Below are positions 53,748-62,776 of a DNA stretch of 64,000 nucleotides, piece by piece. The DNA is taken from assembly GCF_045062745.1 (NCBI RefSeq), contig NZ_JBJGED010000006.1, positions 246,258 through 310,257 on the forward strand. Reading direction: 5' to 3'. Within the stretch, counting starts at the first letter, position 1; the number at the start of each line of letters is the position of its first letter. The DNA comes from Paenibacillus_AA sp045062745 (GTDB lineage Bacteria > Bacillota > Bacilli > Paenibacillales > NBRC-103111). The translations under genes were made by a program, and so were the position numbers. A model generated the notes under the pieces. That model had not been told where the DNA came from, made no database searches, and worked only from the letters and a program-made list of their open reading frames with translations.

Positions 53748-54389
53748 TCAATTCTCCAACGACTCCTTCAACAGACGCTTCGCTTCATGCCGGTCCGCGA
53801 CCTGCAGCTTGTTCAAGATCGTGGAGATGTTGTTGGCCACGGTTTTGGCGCTGATATAGAGGCGGGCGGCGATTTGAGCGTTCGTCTCGCCTTCCGCAAT
53901 ACGCTCCAGAATTTCCATCTCCCGCTTGGACAGCTCGGCCAGAGCCGGATGGTCCGTCTTGATGGCCGCCTGGGGAGCCGCGAAGTAGTGAATCATCCGC
54001 GCGGCGATGTCCGAGCTGAACACCGCCCCGCCGCTGCCCACCATCCGGATCGATTGCAGCAGCTCGGTCTCGTCGGCATCCTTCAGCACGTAGCCTTTGG
54101 CTCCGGCCCGCATGGCCGTGAACACGGATCGATCGTCCTGGAACATGGTCAGCATCAACACTTCCACGCGCGGGAACCGTTCCTTGATCAGCCGGGTCGC
54201 CTCGATCCCGTTCAATCCGGGCATGCGGATATCCATCAAGATTAAATCCGGCTGCAGCGCAGCCGTCAGCTCCAGCGCTTCATCGCCGGACGCTGCTTCT
54301 CCCACGACCTCGAGATCCTCCGTAGTTTTCAACAAATTGCGAACACCGTTCCGAAACAACGGATGGTCGTCGGCGATGACAATCTTCAT
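53748..54389 (-). CDS. NarL/LuxR-family response regulator
   Basis: Response regulator of 213 aa: receiver domain (ADDHPLFR acidic pocket, phospho-acceptor Asp54 in LILMDIRMPG, Lys near 104) and a C-terminal LuxR-type helix-turn-helix (LSKREMEILERIAEGETNAQ, ISAKTVANNISTILNKL). ATG 54389 follows GGGGAGATAGGG. It sits 30 bases after its kinase gene. TTCCCG inverted repeats upstream of the kinase are the best candidate targets. Confidence 0.92.
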   Translation of the reverse strand: MKIVIADDHPLFRNGVRNLLKTTEDLEVVGEAASGDEALELTAALQPDLILMDIRMPGLNGIEATRLIKERFPRVEVLMLTMFQDDRSVFTAMRAGAKGYVLKDADETELLQSIRMVGSGGAVFSSDIAARMIHYFAAPQAAIKTDHPALAELSKREMEILERIAEGETNAQIAARLYISAKTVANNISTILNKLQVADRHEAKRLLKESLEN

Positions 54390-54419
54390 CCCTATCTCCC
54401 CTTTGCCAAAGTGCCTTTC

Positions 54420-56546
54420 CTACAGCGGCAAAACCGCGAAAACCCGCGTTCCGCCTTGCTCCAAGCTCTCGATCGTGCATTGCCCGCCCAGCTCCGCGGC
54501 CCGTTCCCGGATCGATTGCTGGCCGATGCCTCCTTTACCGGCGGCAGCGGCTGCCGACCTTATGCTGCAGGAGATCCCATTGTCCGTGATTTCCACCGTC
54601 ATCTGATGCGAGGCATGGACGTCCAACCGCACCGTGCATGACGTTGCTCGCGCATGCTTGATTACATTCACGACCGACTCGATGACGATGCGATAAGCCG
54701 CGACTTCCACCGCTGCGGGCAAGGGTGGCAGCGGCGTCGGCGCCTGCAGTCCAATCCGCAGCGGCTCGGTTCCCTGCTCCTGAGCCAGCAGCTGAGCCGG
54801 CTTGGACAGCTCATGAATCCGCTCCTGAATGGCGCCGATCAGGCCCAGTTCATCCAGGGTCGGCGGACGCAGATCATGGACCATCGTCCGGATCTCATGC
54901 ACGGTAGAGCGGATGACCTGCCGCAGGTCGGTCAGCATTTCAATGGCGGTCGAGGGTTCCTTCTCTACGTATCGCTGCGCCGTGGCCGCATTCAGAGCCA
55001 GCGCTGCCAGCCTCGGGGCGAGGTCGTCGTGCAGGTTCTTGCGGATCTGGCGGCGTTCTTCCTCCCGGGCCAGCACCAGCTTCTCGCGGGACTCCTGCAG
55101 ATCCTTCGCCAGCAGCTTCATGCCCAGCGTCATGTTCACGTTCTCGACGATCGGCCCCGCCTGCCGCAGCAGAACGTCGAGGAACTTGTAGTCCTCCGGC
55201 GAGAAGGCTTCTCCCGGTGAACGGCTGGCAATATAGAGGGTCCCGAGCTCTTCTCCCCTATGAATAACAGGAAAAGCATGCAGCTCGTTTACCGACTCTC
55301 CTGCAGAGGCTACCATCTTTTCCTCACCGCTGACGCCGATGGAAATGCCCGTATAAGGAAGGCGCAGCGCTTCTCGAACCGTTCGGACGACAGCGTCCAG
55401 CATAGCCTCCGGCGCGAGCGGCTGGATCAGCTGATTGCCGAGCTCCAGGAGCACGGCATAGGGATCGTCGTGCCGGCCTTTCATCAGCCGGTTAATTTGG
55501 CGCTGGAGCCACTCCTTGAGCGGTGCGAACGCAACGGCAACCACGGCGGTGGCCAGCAGGGAGACGATGAAATGGTCCTTCGTGCGAAACAATTGGCCCA
55601 AGTAGAGAACGGCAAAGGTATACAACAGGACGACGCAGACGGACAAGGCCGCATAGACGAGCGTCCGGTTCACCAAAGGATCGATGTTCCATAGCCGCTT
55701 GCGCAGAATCGCCATCATCAGCGTAATCGGGATGGCCGTCAAAGATAAGTTAAGGACCGCATTCAAGATCACATAGGTGAGGGCGGAGCCGTTGTTCAAG
55801 CCGGGATCGAACAGGATACTCATACCCACAAAACCGACAAACCCGATCGAAACCCCGTACACGACCCATTTGGTTTGCTGCCGCTGCACAGGCTGGGACA
55901 CCTTGCGGAACCGGTAAACCTGCGAATAGATGAGGATCATCGTAGAGCCGACATACCACACCAATGTAATGTACTCCGGCACGTCAAGCGCATCCCACAT
56001 TTGGCCGCGATACACCAATTGAAGCACATCGACAGCGACAATAAGGAGGAAGACCCAACGGGTCCATCTAGGAACGAAGCAGCCATCGGGAAAAAGAAAG
56101 AAAAACAACGACATCGAAATCCAGCCCAGCATCGAGACCAGCATGAACCCGTTTTGCGCGAAAACGCTGCCCTCCGTGGCGACCATCGCGAGCGAAGGGA
56201 AGGAAGTGCCGAAGGCAACCATCGCGGCGGCGGCCAGCAGGCCCATCGGTTCTCGGAACCCCTTCCACAGGAGGACCGCGGACGTCGCATAAAACACAAA
56301 GGTAAAGACGCAATCGATCAGAACGAACAGAAGGGCGTAGTTCTCTAAGGTAAGCCCTGGATCGGGAATCCACATGGCGGGCACGGAATTCCCGCAACCC
56401 TGGACGATGCAGGTAGTAACCAAAGCGTTGTAATACCGCGGAATGCTGGCGATATACATTCCCATCGTGATGACGCAGAAGCTCAGGACGAGCAGCTGCA
56501 GGCTGGCCCATCTCCAAGGATTAGACTTTCGGACTTCCCGTACCAT
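54420..56546 (-). CDS. Membrane sensor histidine kinase, HisKA_3 type
   Basis: Kinase of about 708 aa. The N-terminal half has roughly ten hydrophobic segments with an extracytoplasmic Cys-containing loop (TTCIVQGCGN), a ComP-like arrangement. A GAF-like domain spans about 370-480. The HisKA_3 dimerisation helix reads REEERRQIRKNLHDDLAPRL (phospho-acceptor His near 510). The HATPase domain ends with GKGGIGQQSIRERAAELGG. The start is ATG 56546 after GGAAGGCGTGCAGGGT; a GTG three codons earlier lies in the ribosome site. It pairs with the NarL-type regulator downstream. The ligand could be a peptide or an envelope signal; this is not readable. Confidence 0.9.
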   Translation of the reverse strand: MVREVRKSNPWRWASLQLLVLSFCVITMGMYIASIPRYYNALVTTCIVQGCGNSVPAMWIPDPGLTLENYALLFVLIDCVFTFVFYATSAVLLWKGFREPMGLLAAAAMVAFGTSFPSLAMVATEGSVFAQNGFMLVSMLGWISMSLFFFLFPDGCFVPRWTRWVFLLIVAVDVLQLVYRGQMWDALDVPEYITLVWYVGSTMILIYSQVYRFRKVSQPVQRQQTKWVVYGVSIGFVGFVGMSILFDPGLNNGSALTYVILNAVLNLSLTAIPITLMMAILRKRLWNIDPLVNRTLVYAALSVCVVLLYTFAVLYLGQLFRTKDHFIVSLLATAVVAVAFAPLKEWLQRQINRLMKGRHDDPYAVLLELGNQLIQPLAPEAMLDAVVRTVREALRLPYTGISIGVSGEEKMVASAGESVNELHAFPVIHRGEELGTLYIASRSPGEAFSPEDYKFLDVLLRQAGPIVENVNMTLGMKLLAKDLQESREKLVLAREEERRQIRKNLHDDLAPRLAALALNAATAQRYVEKEPSTAIEMLTDLRQVIRSTVHEIRTMVHDLRPPTLDELGLIGAIQERIHELSKPAQLLAQEQGTEPLRIGLQAPTPLPPLPAAVEVAAYRIVIESVVNVIKHARATSCTVRLDVHASHQMTVEITDNGISCSIRSAAAAAGKGGIGQQSIRERAAELGGQCTIESLEQGGTRVFAVLPL

Positions 56547-56669
56547 ACCCTGCACGCCTTCCTGAACCGTTGATATAGCTAATTATAGCTCCCGCCCTCA
56601 GGGTTGAATATGGATGGTGGATAATTTCCCGCCGGCCTTCCCGCCTTATCCCGAAAATGGCTCCCGCAC

Positions 56670-56715
56670 TTCCCGGTAAATCGGGAATGGACCTCTCTGG
56701 TGCACGGGAATTCCC
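56670..56715. promoter_or_regulatory. TTCCCG inverted repeats between divergent genes
   Basis: TTCCCG-6-CGGGAA at 56670-56687 and the palindrome GGGAATTCCC at 56706-56715 lie between the divergent kinase gene and the membrane protein gene at 56770. A related TCCCG-5-CGGGA lies before the OmpR-type regulator gene. They look like binding sites of one regulator, probably the NarL-type one. Confidence 0.5.
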
Positions 56716-56769
56716 ACCTCGTATGATGAGTATCGTAGCAACGCGAAAACCTACTGGAGGCTGAGAATA

Positions 56770-57342
56770 ATGAATGACAAACAAATTATCAAATGGCTGG
56801 GCATGATATGCATCCTTGCGGGAATTACGCGGATCGGCATGACGCCCACTTCCCTCATTTGGGGAACGGACAGTCCTCAAGAGCTGACTTTCGGATTGAC
56901 GGCTTGCATCCTGATGTCGGTCGGCACGATCGTCACGTACATGGTGCAGTCCCGTGAAACCGGGGTAACGGGCTTCATTACGACGCTCGCTATCATCATT
57001 GGGAACATCGTTACGACCGCCATGGTATGGACCCAATTCACTGCAGGCGCCGGCGCCCCCATGCCTGAGGGCACTTTGGTCGACATCTCCAGGGCTATTA
57101 TGATGGTTGGCATGATGGGGGGATCGCTCCTGTTCGCGATTCTTACCTTCCGGGCCCGAGTATTTCCCCGCTGGGTTCCGGCCCTGCTAGTCTTGATGAT
57201 TCTGAACCTCTTTCTTCCGATTGCGGACAACAAATTCTTCGCCGCTTTCTGGGGAATCGCCTATGTAGGAATGGGCTACTGCGTCTGGGCTGGGAAGTTG
57301 AATCCGTCTGCGGCCCAGAGAGCCGAATCCTTGAGCGCTTAA
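56770..57342 (+). CDS. Multi-span membrane protein, unknown function
   Basis: Protein of 190 aa with about six hydrophobic segments and short charged loops (IIKWLGMICILAGITRIGMT; ACILMSVGTIVTYMV; TLAIIIGNIVTTAMV; IMMVGMMGGSLLFAI). No family recognised. ATG follows GGAGGCTGAGAATA, and a strong terminator comes after it. It is divergent from the kinase gene with the TTCCCG repeats between, so it is likely a target of that two-component system. Confidence 0.75.
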   Translation: MNDKQIIKWLGMICILAGITRIGMTPTSLIWGTDSPQELTFGLTACILMSVGTIVTYMVQSRETGVTGFITTLAIIIGNIVTTAMVWTQFTAGAGAPMPEGTLVDISRAIMMVGMMGGSLLFAILTFRARVFPRWVPALLVLMILNLFLPIADNKFFAAFWGIAYVGMGYCVWAGKLNPSAAQRAESLSA

Positions 57343-57364
57343 TATCGGCTCTCCTACTCCAATA

Positions 57365-57388
57365 AGGATGCCCCAGGGCATCCTTTTT
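57365..57388 (+). terminator. Terminator after the membrane protein gene
   Basis: AGGATGCCC-CA-GGGCATCCT followed by TTTT. Confidence 0.9.
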
Positions 57389-57476
57389 CGTTGTACAACC
57401 GGGTTACATTCCATATTCGCTGATCATCCTTATACTACCGGTGAAATGTTGTGAACGGATGAAATTTCGGCAGGAT

Positions 57477-57506
57477 TCCCGAAAACCGGGATAAGCTGTG
57501 TATAAT
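57477..57506 (+). promoter_or_regulatory. Promoter region of the OmpR-type regulator
   Basis: A consensus TATAAT -10 at 57501-57506 is preceded by the inverted repeat TCCCG-5-CGGGA (57477-57491), which overlaps the -35 position. No good -35 is seen, so the promoter probably needs an activator or is controlled at this repeat. Confidence 0.5.
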
Positions 57507-57549
57507 GATGAGGACAATATCGATGGAAATGAACTCGAGGGGGATCGGG

Positions 57550-58236
57550 ATGTCTCATACATTGTTGTTAGTGGATGATGAAGACAAGGTTCTGGAGTTT
57601 ATGGAGCCGTTCTTACGCCAGGAAGGATTCCAGATCATCACCGCCAAAACGGGAAAAGAAGCCTTGCTCAAGGCCAGGGAGAAAGCCCCCTCTCTTGTCG
57701 TACTGGATTGGATGCTGCCGGAAATGCGCGGGATTGACGTCTGCAGGGAGCTGCGTACGATGAGCCGGATGGGCATTATCATGGTCACGGCCCGCACGGA
57801 GGAGATGGACAAGATTATCGGGCTCGAGGTGGGGGCCGACGATTATATAACGAAGCCGTTCTCCCTGCGGGAACTGGCCGCCCGGATCCGCTCCGTGCTG
57901 CGCCGGCTGGATGGACAGGACACCGCTCCCCCCTCTCTCCAACGCGGAGGGTTGACGATATCCGAGTCGCAATGCCGCGTATGGAAACAGGGGGAAGACA
58001 TTCTCCTCACCCCTACGGAATTCAAATTATTGCTCACCCTGGCCGCCAAACCCGGCATAGTTTACAGCCGCCTGCAGCTGCTGCAAGCCGCGTTGGAAGA
58101 CGATATTCTGAATGACGAGCGTACGGTCGATGCCCATATAAGCCGGCTGCGCAAAAAAGTAGAGGATGATCCATCCAACCCGGTCTATATCCAAACGGTA
58201 TACGGTTTCGGCTACCGGTTCGGTGAACGGTCATGA
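57550..58236 (+). CDS. OmpR/PhoB-family response regulator
   Basis: Response regulator of about 228 aa. The receiver domain has VDDEDK, phospho-acceptor Asp in LVVLDWMLPE and the conserved Lys in ITKPFSLREL. The C-terminal winged helix has the LTPTEFKLLLTL strand-helix and the recognition helix ERTVDAHISRLRKKV, and ends at VYGFGYRF. The start is ATG 57550 with GAGGGGGATCGGG before it. It overlaps the kinase gene by four bases (ATGA). Confidence 0.93.
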   Translation: MSHTLLLVDDEDKVLEFMEPFLRQEGFQIITAKTGKEALLKAREKAPSLVVLDWMLPEMRGIDVCRELRTMSRMGIIMVTARTEEMDKIIGLEVGADDYITKPFSLRELAARIRSVLRRLDGQDTAPPSLQRGGLTISESQCRVWKQGEDILLTPTEFKLLLTLAAKPGIVYSRLQLLQAALEDDILNDERTVDAHISRLRKKVEDDPSNPVYIQTVYGFGYRFGERS

Positions 58237-59591
58237 CCGTTAGCCGTAAGCTGTTTCTAACGATCGCATCGTTTATCGTCGCAATGGGGTTGGTGTTTGC
58301 CCTGCTGACCCAATTGGTGGTGATTGGCATTCTTCATTACATGGCCGATGTAGACCGAGACGAAGAAATCAGGGTACTATCGGCACAATTCGCAGACTAT
58401 TACGATCAACACCAGTCATGGAACGATGTTCAACAACTTAGAGTGAACGAGGAGAATTGGAACCGATACCGGGATGCATCCTTTGTATTGGTATCCCCGG
58501 ATCAAAACTTGCTGTATGCAGCGGGAACGGCCGGTTTCGAAACCGTGAAGAGGTTGGGCCTCCAAAGCGAGGTGCAGCTGCATGGGGCAACCATTGCCCA
58601 TTTATACTACTATGACCGGGAAGTATCCAAGTTTTCTGTTATGAGACTAGGGATCAACAGCTCCGTCATCTTATTCTTGACGGCCGGTACCGTAATTTTT
58701 GTCCTTCTCTCCCTCTTGGTTGCTTACAAGGTTTCGAAGCGTTTGACGGCCCCGTTGAATGTTCTGTTGCCTGTTATTGACCGGCTAGGCAAAGGCGAGT
58801 TCGGAGTTCAGGCTCCTGTACGAACCCAGGATGAGTTCGGCAAGATTGCGAATGCCTTCAACGACATGTCGGTCCAGCTCCATAGAGCCGAAGATCTTCG
58901 TCGCAATCTGGTAGCGGATGTTGCCCATGAGCTGAGGACGCCGATTACCATCATTAGGGGTAAGTTAGAGCTCGTCCAACAAGGTGGAACCGCCATTGAA
59001 CCGGAAAGCTTGCTTCCCCTGCAGGATGAATTAATCCGATTGACACGTCTCGTCGACGATCTTCACCAGCTATCGCTGGCTGAAGCGAACAAACTGTCCT
59101 TGGACCTGAAACCGACTGCGATCCTCGCCTTATTGAATCGAGTGATAGAGCACGTTTCTATAGATGCGGAGACGAAAGGCATTGCGATCACGCTTTCTTC
59201 TTCGGATTCCGTCCGCACAACCATTATTCAGGCCGATTCCCACCGGTTGACCCAAGTCTTCCTCAACCTGGTCGTGAACGCCGTCCGGTATACCCCATCC
59301 GGGGGACAGATCCATATTACCGTTGAGAAGGAATCCGCGGAACATACTGGAACCAACAGGCTCCGGATTTCCATTGCCGATACCGGGGTCGGAATTGAAC
59401 CGGAACACCTTCCTTTTTTGTTCAACCGGTTTTACCGTACCGACGAAGCGCGCACCCGTAACCAAGGGGGAATGGGGTTGGGGCTGGCGATCGCCAAAGA
59501 GTTCGTCTTGGCTCATAACGGTACGATCGACGTGGAAAGCATCCCCGGTCGAGGCACGACCTTTGTCATTCGATTGCCGGTCCTTCTTTAG
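58233..59591 (+). CDS. Sensor histidine kinase (HAMP-HisKA)
   Basis: Kinase of 452 aa with membrane segments at about 8-30 and 145-168 enclosing an outside sensor of about 115 residues. HAMP (YKVSKRLTAPLNVLLPVIDR) is followed by the H-box VADVAHELRTPITI (His near 232), N-box LNLVVNAVRYTPSGG, G1 DTGVGIEPEH and G2 GGMGLGLAIAKE. All catalytic boxes are intact. It is coupled to the OmpR-type regulator and probably senses an envelope or small-molecule signal; the DUF2269-like gene downstream is a possible output. Confidence 0.93.
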   Translation: MTVSRKLFLTIASFIVAMGLVFALLTQLVVIGILHYMADVDRDEEIRVLSAQFADYYDQHQSWNDVQQLRVNEENWNRYRDASFVLVSPDQNLLYAAGTAGFETVKRLGLQSEVQLHGATIAHLYYYDREVSKFSVMRLGINSSVILFLTAGTVIFVLLSLLVAYKVSKRLTAPLNVLLPVIDRLGKGEFGVQAPVRTQDEFGKIANAFNDMSVQLHRAEDLRRNLVADVAHELRTPITIIRGKLELVQQGGTAIEPESLLPLQDELIRLTRLVDDLHQLSLAEANKLSLDLKPTAILALLNRVIEHVSIDAETKGIAITLSSSDSVRTTIIQADSHRLTQVFLNLVVNAVRYTPSGGQIHITVEKESAEHTGTNRLRISIADTGVGIEPEHLPFLFNRFYRTDEARTRNQGGMGLGLAIAKEFVLAHNGTIDVESIPGRGTTFVIRLPVLL

Positions 59592-59654
59592 CTCCAGGGT
59601 CCACTCTCTCCTACAATTTCACGGAAACTGTAACGGATCGTCACAAGTTCACAA

Positions 59655-59669
59655 CATAACTTTGTTATG
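59655..59669 (+). promoter_or_regulatory. Inverted repeat before the DUF2269-like gene
   Basis: CATAAC-TTT-GTTATG, a perfect six-base repeat with a three-base centre, lies 66-80 bases before the start at 59735. Possible operator for the OmpR-type regulator or another repressor. Confidence 0.35.
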
Positions 59670-59734
59670 GTTATGGGGAGCTCATAGGCATAACAAAAAT
59701 CGTTGCATTTGTGAGATAGGAGAGAATGAGGATC

Positions 59735-60250
59735 ATGGCTTATAGATTAACTCAGAAGAAAAAACACTTACTCGTAGCCATTCATGTGATTTCCGTGGCT
59801 TCATGGATCGGTGGAACCTTGGGCATGTTAGTTTTAGGGTTATATTTACAACTCGGGGAGAATGGAGAACAGCTGCATTATACATTGGCTAGCATGGAGG
59901 TCATCGATGAGAATTTGCTCAAGTATCCGGCGTTGATGACTTTATTTACCGGGATTTTGCTATCCATATGGACGCAATGGGGACTTGTGAAACATTATTG
60001 GGTCACCATTAAACTGGTCGTGACGATTCTTACGATTATGATTGGGATTCTCTTTCTTAATAAATGGACGGCCCATCTGGGAGAACTGGTAAAGGACATG
60101 GGCTTCGTTTCCTTAGAAAATAACGATTTTAACTCTACCTGGTTGTCGATGATTCTCACATCAAGCTTCAATTTATTATGCTTATTCGCCATGGTGTTCA
60201 TTACTTATTACAAACCGTTTGGGAAAATCAGAAAAACGGCCCGAAACTAA
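59735..60250 (+). CDS. DUF2269-like membrane protein
   Basis: Protein of about 171 aa with four membrane segments. The first, HLLVAIHVISVASWIGGTLG, carries the HxxxxxxWxGG pattern typical of DUF2269 and related small membrane proteins, in which the His and Gly may bind haem or a metal. Function unknown. The start is ATG 59735, with GGAGAGAATGAGG upstream; an ATG three codons earlier is too close to the ribosome site. It may belong to the stimulon of the preceding two-component pair. Confidence 0.7.
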   Translation: MAYRLTQKKKHLLVAIHVISVASWIGGTLGMLVLGLYLQLGENGEQLHYTLASMEVIDENLLKYPALMTLFTGILLSIWTQWGLVKHYWVTIKLVVTILTIMIGILFLNKWTAHLGELVKDMGFVSLENNDFNSTWLSMILTSSFNLLCLFAMVFITYYKPFGKIRKTARN

Positions 60251-60285
60251 GATCTGCAAGCAACGACAGCGAGCAAAACAAAGGA

Positions 60286-60303
60286 GACACCTCTTGAGGT
60301 GTC
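60286..60303. terminator. Bidirectional terminator
   Basis: GACACCTC-TT-GAGGTGTC with CCTTTT on the plus strand and CCTTTGTTTT on the minus strand, between convergent genes. Confidence 0.85.
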
Positions 60304-60327
60304 CCTTTTGCGCCCTAACTAACCCGC

Positions 60328-61851
60328 CTACTTCACGAGTCCCTTCTTCTTCAGGAACTCATTGAACTGCTTGGTAACCTCCGCTACGTACTTCTCCTCG
60401 CCGGCTTTCTTCAAACGATCGGATACGGTCGGCCAAGTGGCGTCAAAATCCAGGGTTCCGGTCGTCAGGCCCTTCCTGTACTCGCCCCACACCGCATTCA
60501 AGTTGGCGATTTCCGTGCTGACCGGGTCGGAATTGAACTTGAATGCGCCTACCGGGTTCACGTTCGAGGTGCCGTTGATTTTCTTCGTTTGCTCCCAAAC
60601 GTCGGCCGGCTGGCCTTCCTTCAGATACGAATTGAACACGCTGCCGAAGATCCAGTCCATGTTCGGCTTATACCGGGAATCCGCCTTCGCCTTGACGACA
60701 TTATCGGACACCTTGTCATAGTGGGTACCCTCGATCCCGTTGCTCAGCAGATTGTAGAGCGTCTTGTCGGTGTTGACCAAGTCGAGAAGCATCATGGCCC
60801 GCTCCGGATTCGCGGATGTCCGGCTGATCGACTGATTCGTGGTGGCGGAATAGCCGTTGGAGAACCAGTCCGTTACCGGAATCACGACCACGTCATTGCC
60901 GCCGTTCTTCGCCTTCACTTCCGCTTCAACGCCCGGTTTCAGAACATTGTTGAAGATAACCGCCATTTGTCCCTTTGACTCGTAGTCCGTCATCTTGGCC
61001 GTTGCCGCATCCTTGAATATATAACCCGCTTTGTACCACTTGCTGGCCAGACGGAAATTGTCGAGGTCCTCTTCCGGGTACCGGTAGAGCTTGTAGGTCG
61101 GATCCCCCTTCTTGATATAGAAGTGATCGTCAAGCCCCGGCACGACCCAGAACTTCTCGGCGTTCAAGCCGGTGACCGCGCTGGAGAACGTGCTGCCGAA
61201 CGGAATGATGTCGGACTCATTCTTCTTGATCTGCTCCAGGAACGGCTCGAGATCGGTAATAATCTTGATGGAGTTGACATCCAGCTTATACTTGTCCACA
61301 AAGCGCTTCTGCACGATAAAACCAAGGCGATTCCCGTTAATTTGCTGATTGGGGATTCCGTAAATTTTGTCGTCTACCGTCAGTCCGTCCCACATGACCT
61401 GCGGGACGTCCTTCTTCAGATTCGGCGCATATTTCGTCAGGAGATCGTCGAGCGGCTGGATGGCGCCTTTACGTACGAGCTCCTCCGGCTTGAGCAGATA
61501 CCCGTCCCACAGAATATCGAACTTCTCGCCGGCCGCCAAAATGGTGTTCATCTTCTGGACATAGTCGCCGATCGGCACCGGCATCAGCTTGACAGTCGCG
61601 TTCAGCTTTTCCTGGGTGATCTTGTTGACGGTCTCCTGTACCGTCGCTTGATCCGGCTGCAGCTGGGACAGAGGGTAATACCACGTCAGCTCGACCGGGG
61701 ACAGCTTCGCCGTGGCGCCGGGCGATGGCGACGCGCCGCCGGCAGGCGAAGCGCTTCCTGCAGCGTTAGATCCATCGTTGCCTTTCCCGCACGCCGCCAA
61801 TACGGTGGCGGCCAGCGTTAGCGCCAGCGATGCCTTCATCCAATTTTTCAT
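60328..61851 (-). CDS. Extracellular sugar-binding lipoprotein (LplA-like)
   Basis: Second binding protein, about 507 aa. The signal peptide ends in the lipobox VLAACGKGND (Cys near residue 20), followed by an Ala/Gly/Ser/Pro linker. It has the same family layout as the binding protein at 7724-9277, and similar segments recur (SISRTSANPERAMMLLDLVNTDKTL here, SISRTSKDPERVMMFLNLL there, quoted in part), so the two are paralogues. The start is ATG 61851, eight bases from AGGAGG; an ATG two codons earlier is too close. It is last in an operon with two permeases. Ligand unknown. Confidence 0.92.
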   Translation of the reverse strand: MKNWMKASLALTLAATVLAACGKGNDGSNAAGSASPAGGASPSPGATAKLSPVELTWYYPLSQLQPDQATVQETVNKITQEKLNATVKLMPVPIGDYVQKMNTILAAGEKFDILWDGYLLKPEELVRKGAIQPLDDLLTKYAPNLKKDVPQVMWDGLTVDDKIYGIPNQQINGNRLGFIVQKRFVDKYKLDVNSIKIITDLEPFLEQIKKNESDIIPFGSTFSSAVTGLNAEKFWVVPGLDDHFYIKKGDPTYKLYRYPEEDLDNFRLASKWYKAGYIFKDAATAKMTDYESKGQMAVIFNNVLKPGVEAEVKAKNGGNDVVVIPVTDWFSNGYSATTNQSISRTSANPERAMMLLDLVNTDKTLYNLLSNGIEGTHYDKVSDNVVKAKADSRYKPNMDWIFGSVFNSYLKEGQPADVWEQTKKINGTSNVNPVGAFKFNSDPVSTEIANLNAVWGEYRKGLTTGTLDFDATWPTVSDRLKKAGEEKYVAEVTKQFNEFLKKKGLVK

Positions 61852-61881
61852 GTACATGACCTCCTGTATTCTTCTTTTATG

Positions 61882-62766
61882 TTAACCCTTGAGGGAGCCA
61901 ACCGTTAAGCCTTTTACAAAAAAACGTTGGAAGAACGGAAAGATGACCAGCATCGGCCCACCGGCCAGAACCGCAATCGCCATCCGGGCGGAGTTATTCG
62001 GGAATTCCGAGAGATTGATCCCCATCTGACTGGAGAACTCCGCATTGGTCGTCAAGAAATCCATGCTGTTCAAGATCCGCACCAACAGGAGCTGAAGCGG
62101 AACGAGCTTCTGATTGTCGATGTAGAGCATCGCATTGAACCATTCATTCCAATAGCCGAAGGAGATCAAGAGCCCCATTGTAGCGAGTGCCGGTTTGGAC
62201 AGCGGGAGAATCACGGTGAAGAAAATCCGGAATTCCTTCGCGCCGTCGATTTTGGCGGATTCGATGATTTCCAGCGGAATCTTGGACATGAACCCTTTCA
62301 TGACCATGATGTTAAAAGGAGACAGCAGCGCCGGAAGAATCAAGGCCAGCAGCGAATCCTTCAGATGCAGGTACTGCGTCATGAGAATGTAGGTCGGCAC
62401 AAGACCGCCGCTGAACAGCATGGTGAAGAAAACATAGAAGGTGGTAACCCGGTTGTATCGATAGTCCCTTCTGGAGATGACGTAAGCGGTCATCGCCGTC
62501 ACGAGCAGCCCGCACAAGGTGCCGACCACCGTGATGAAGACCGTAATGCCGTAAGCCCGCAGCATAATTTCCGGCGTCTGAAGAATGTAGCGGTACGCAT
62601 CGAGACTGAGCGTCTCCGGGATAAAGGAATAGCCGTTCTTGAGAATGCTGCTCTCGCTCGTCAACGAAATGACAACGACCAGAACGAAGGGCAGCACCAT
62701 CAGAATGGAAATGATCGCAAACACCAAATGGATAACGCCCTGATGCGGTTGGAATTTTTCTTTCAT
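61882..62766 (-). CDS. Sugar ABC transporter permease, LplC/YtcP type
   Basis: Membrane subunit of about 294 aa with six spans. The EAA loop reads IIESAKIDGAKEFRIFFTVI (about residue 180), and the C-terminus FVKGLTVGSLKG is the YtcP/LplC hallmark. The start is ATG 62766 with AAGGAGG at seven bases. It lies 10 bases after the LplB-type gene. No enzyme genes follow this importer, unlike the left locus, so its sugar cannot be guessed from context. Confidence 0.92.
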   Translation of the reverse strand: MKEKFQPHQGVIHLVFAIISILMVLPFVLVVVISLTSESSILKNGYSFIPETLSLDAYRYILQTPEIMLRAYGITVFITVVGTLCGLLVTAMTAYVISRRDYRYNRVTTFYVFFTMLFSGGLVPTYILMTQYLHLKDSLLALILPALLSPFNIMVMKGFMSKIPLEIIESAKIDGAKEFRIFFTVILPLSKPALATMGLLISFGYWNEWFNAMLYIDNQKLVPLQLLLVRILNSMDFLTTNAEFSSQMGINLSEFPNNSARMAIAVLAGGPMLVIFPFFQRFFVKGLTVGSLKG

Positions 62767-62776
62767 AGCTGCCTCC

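Noticed and set aside
56521..57036. 171-codon minus-strand frame opposite the membrane protein gene at 56770
   Set aside because: Charged, low-quality sequence opposite a hydrophobic protein with a good ribosome site and terminator.
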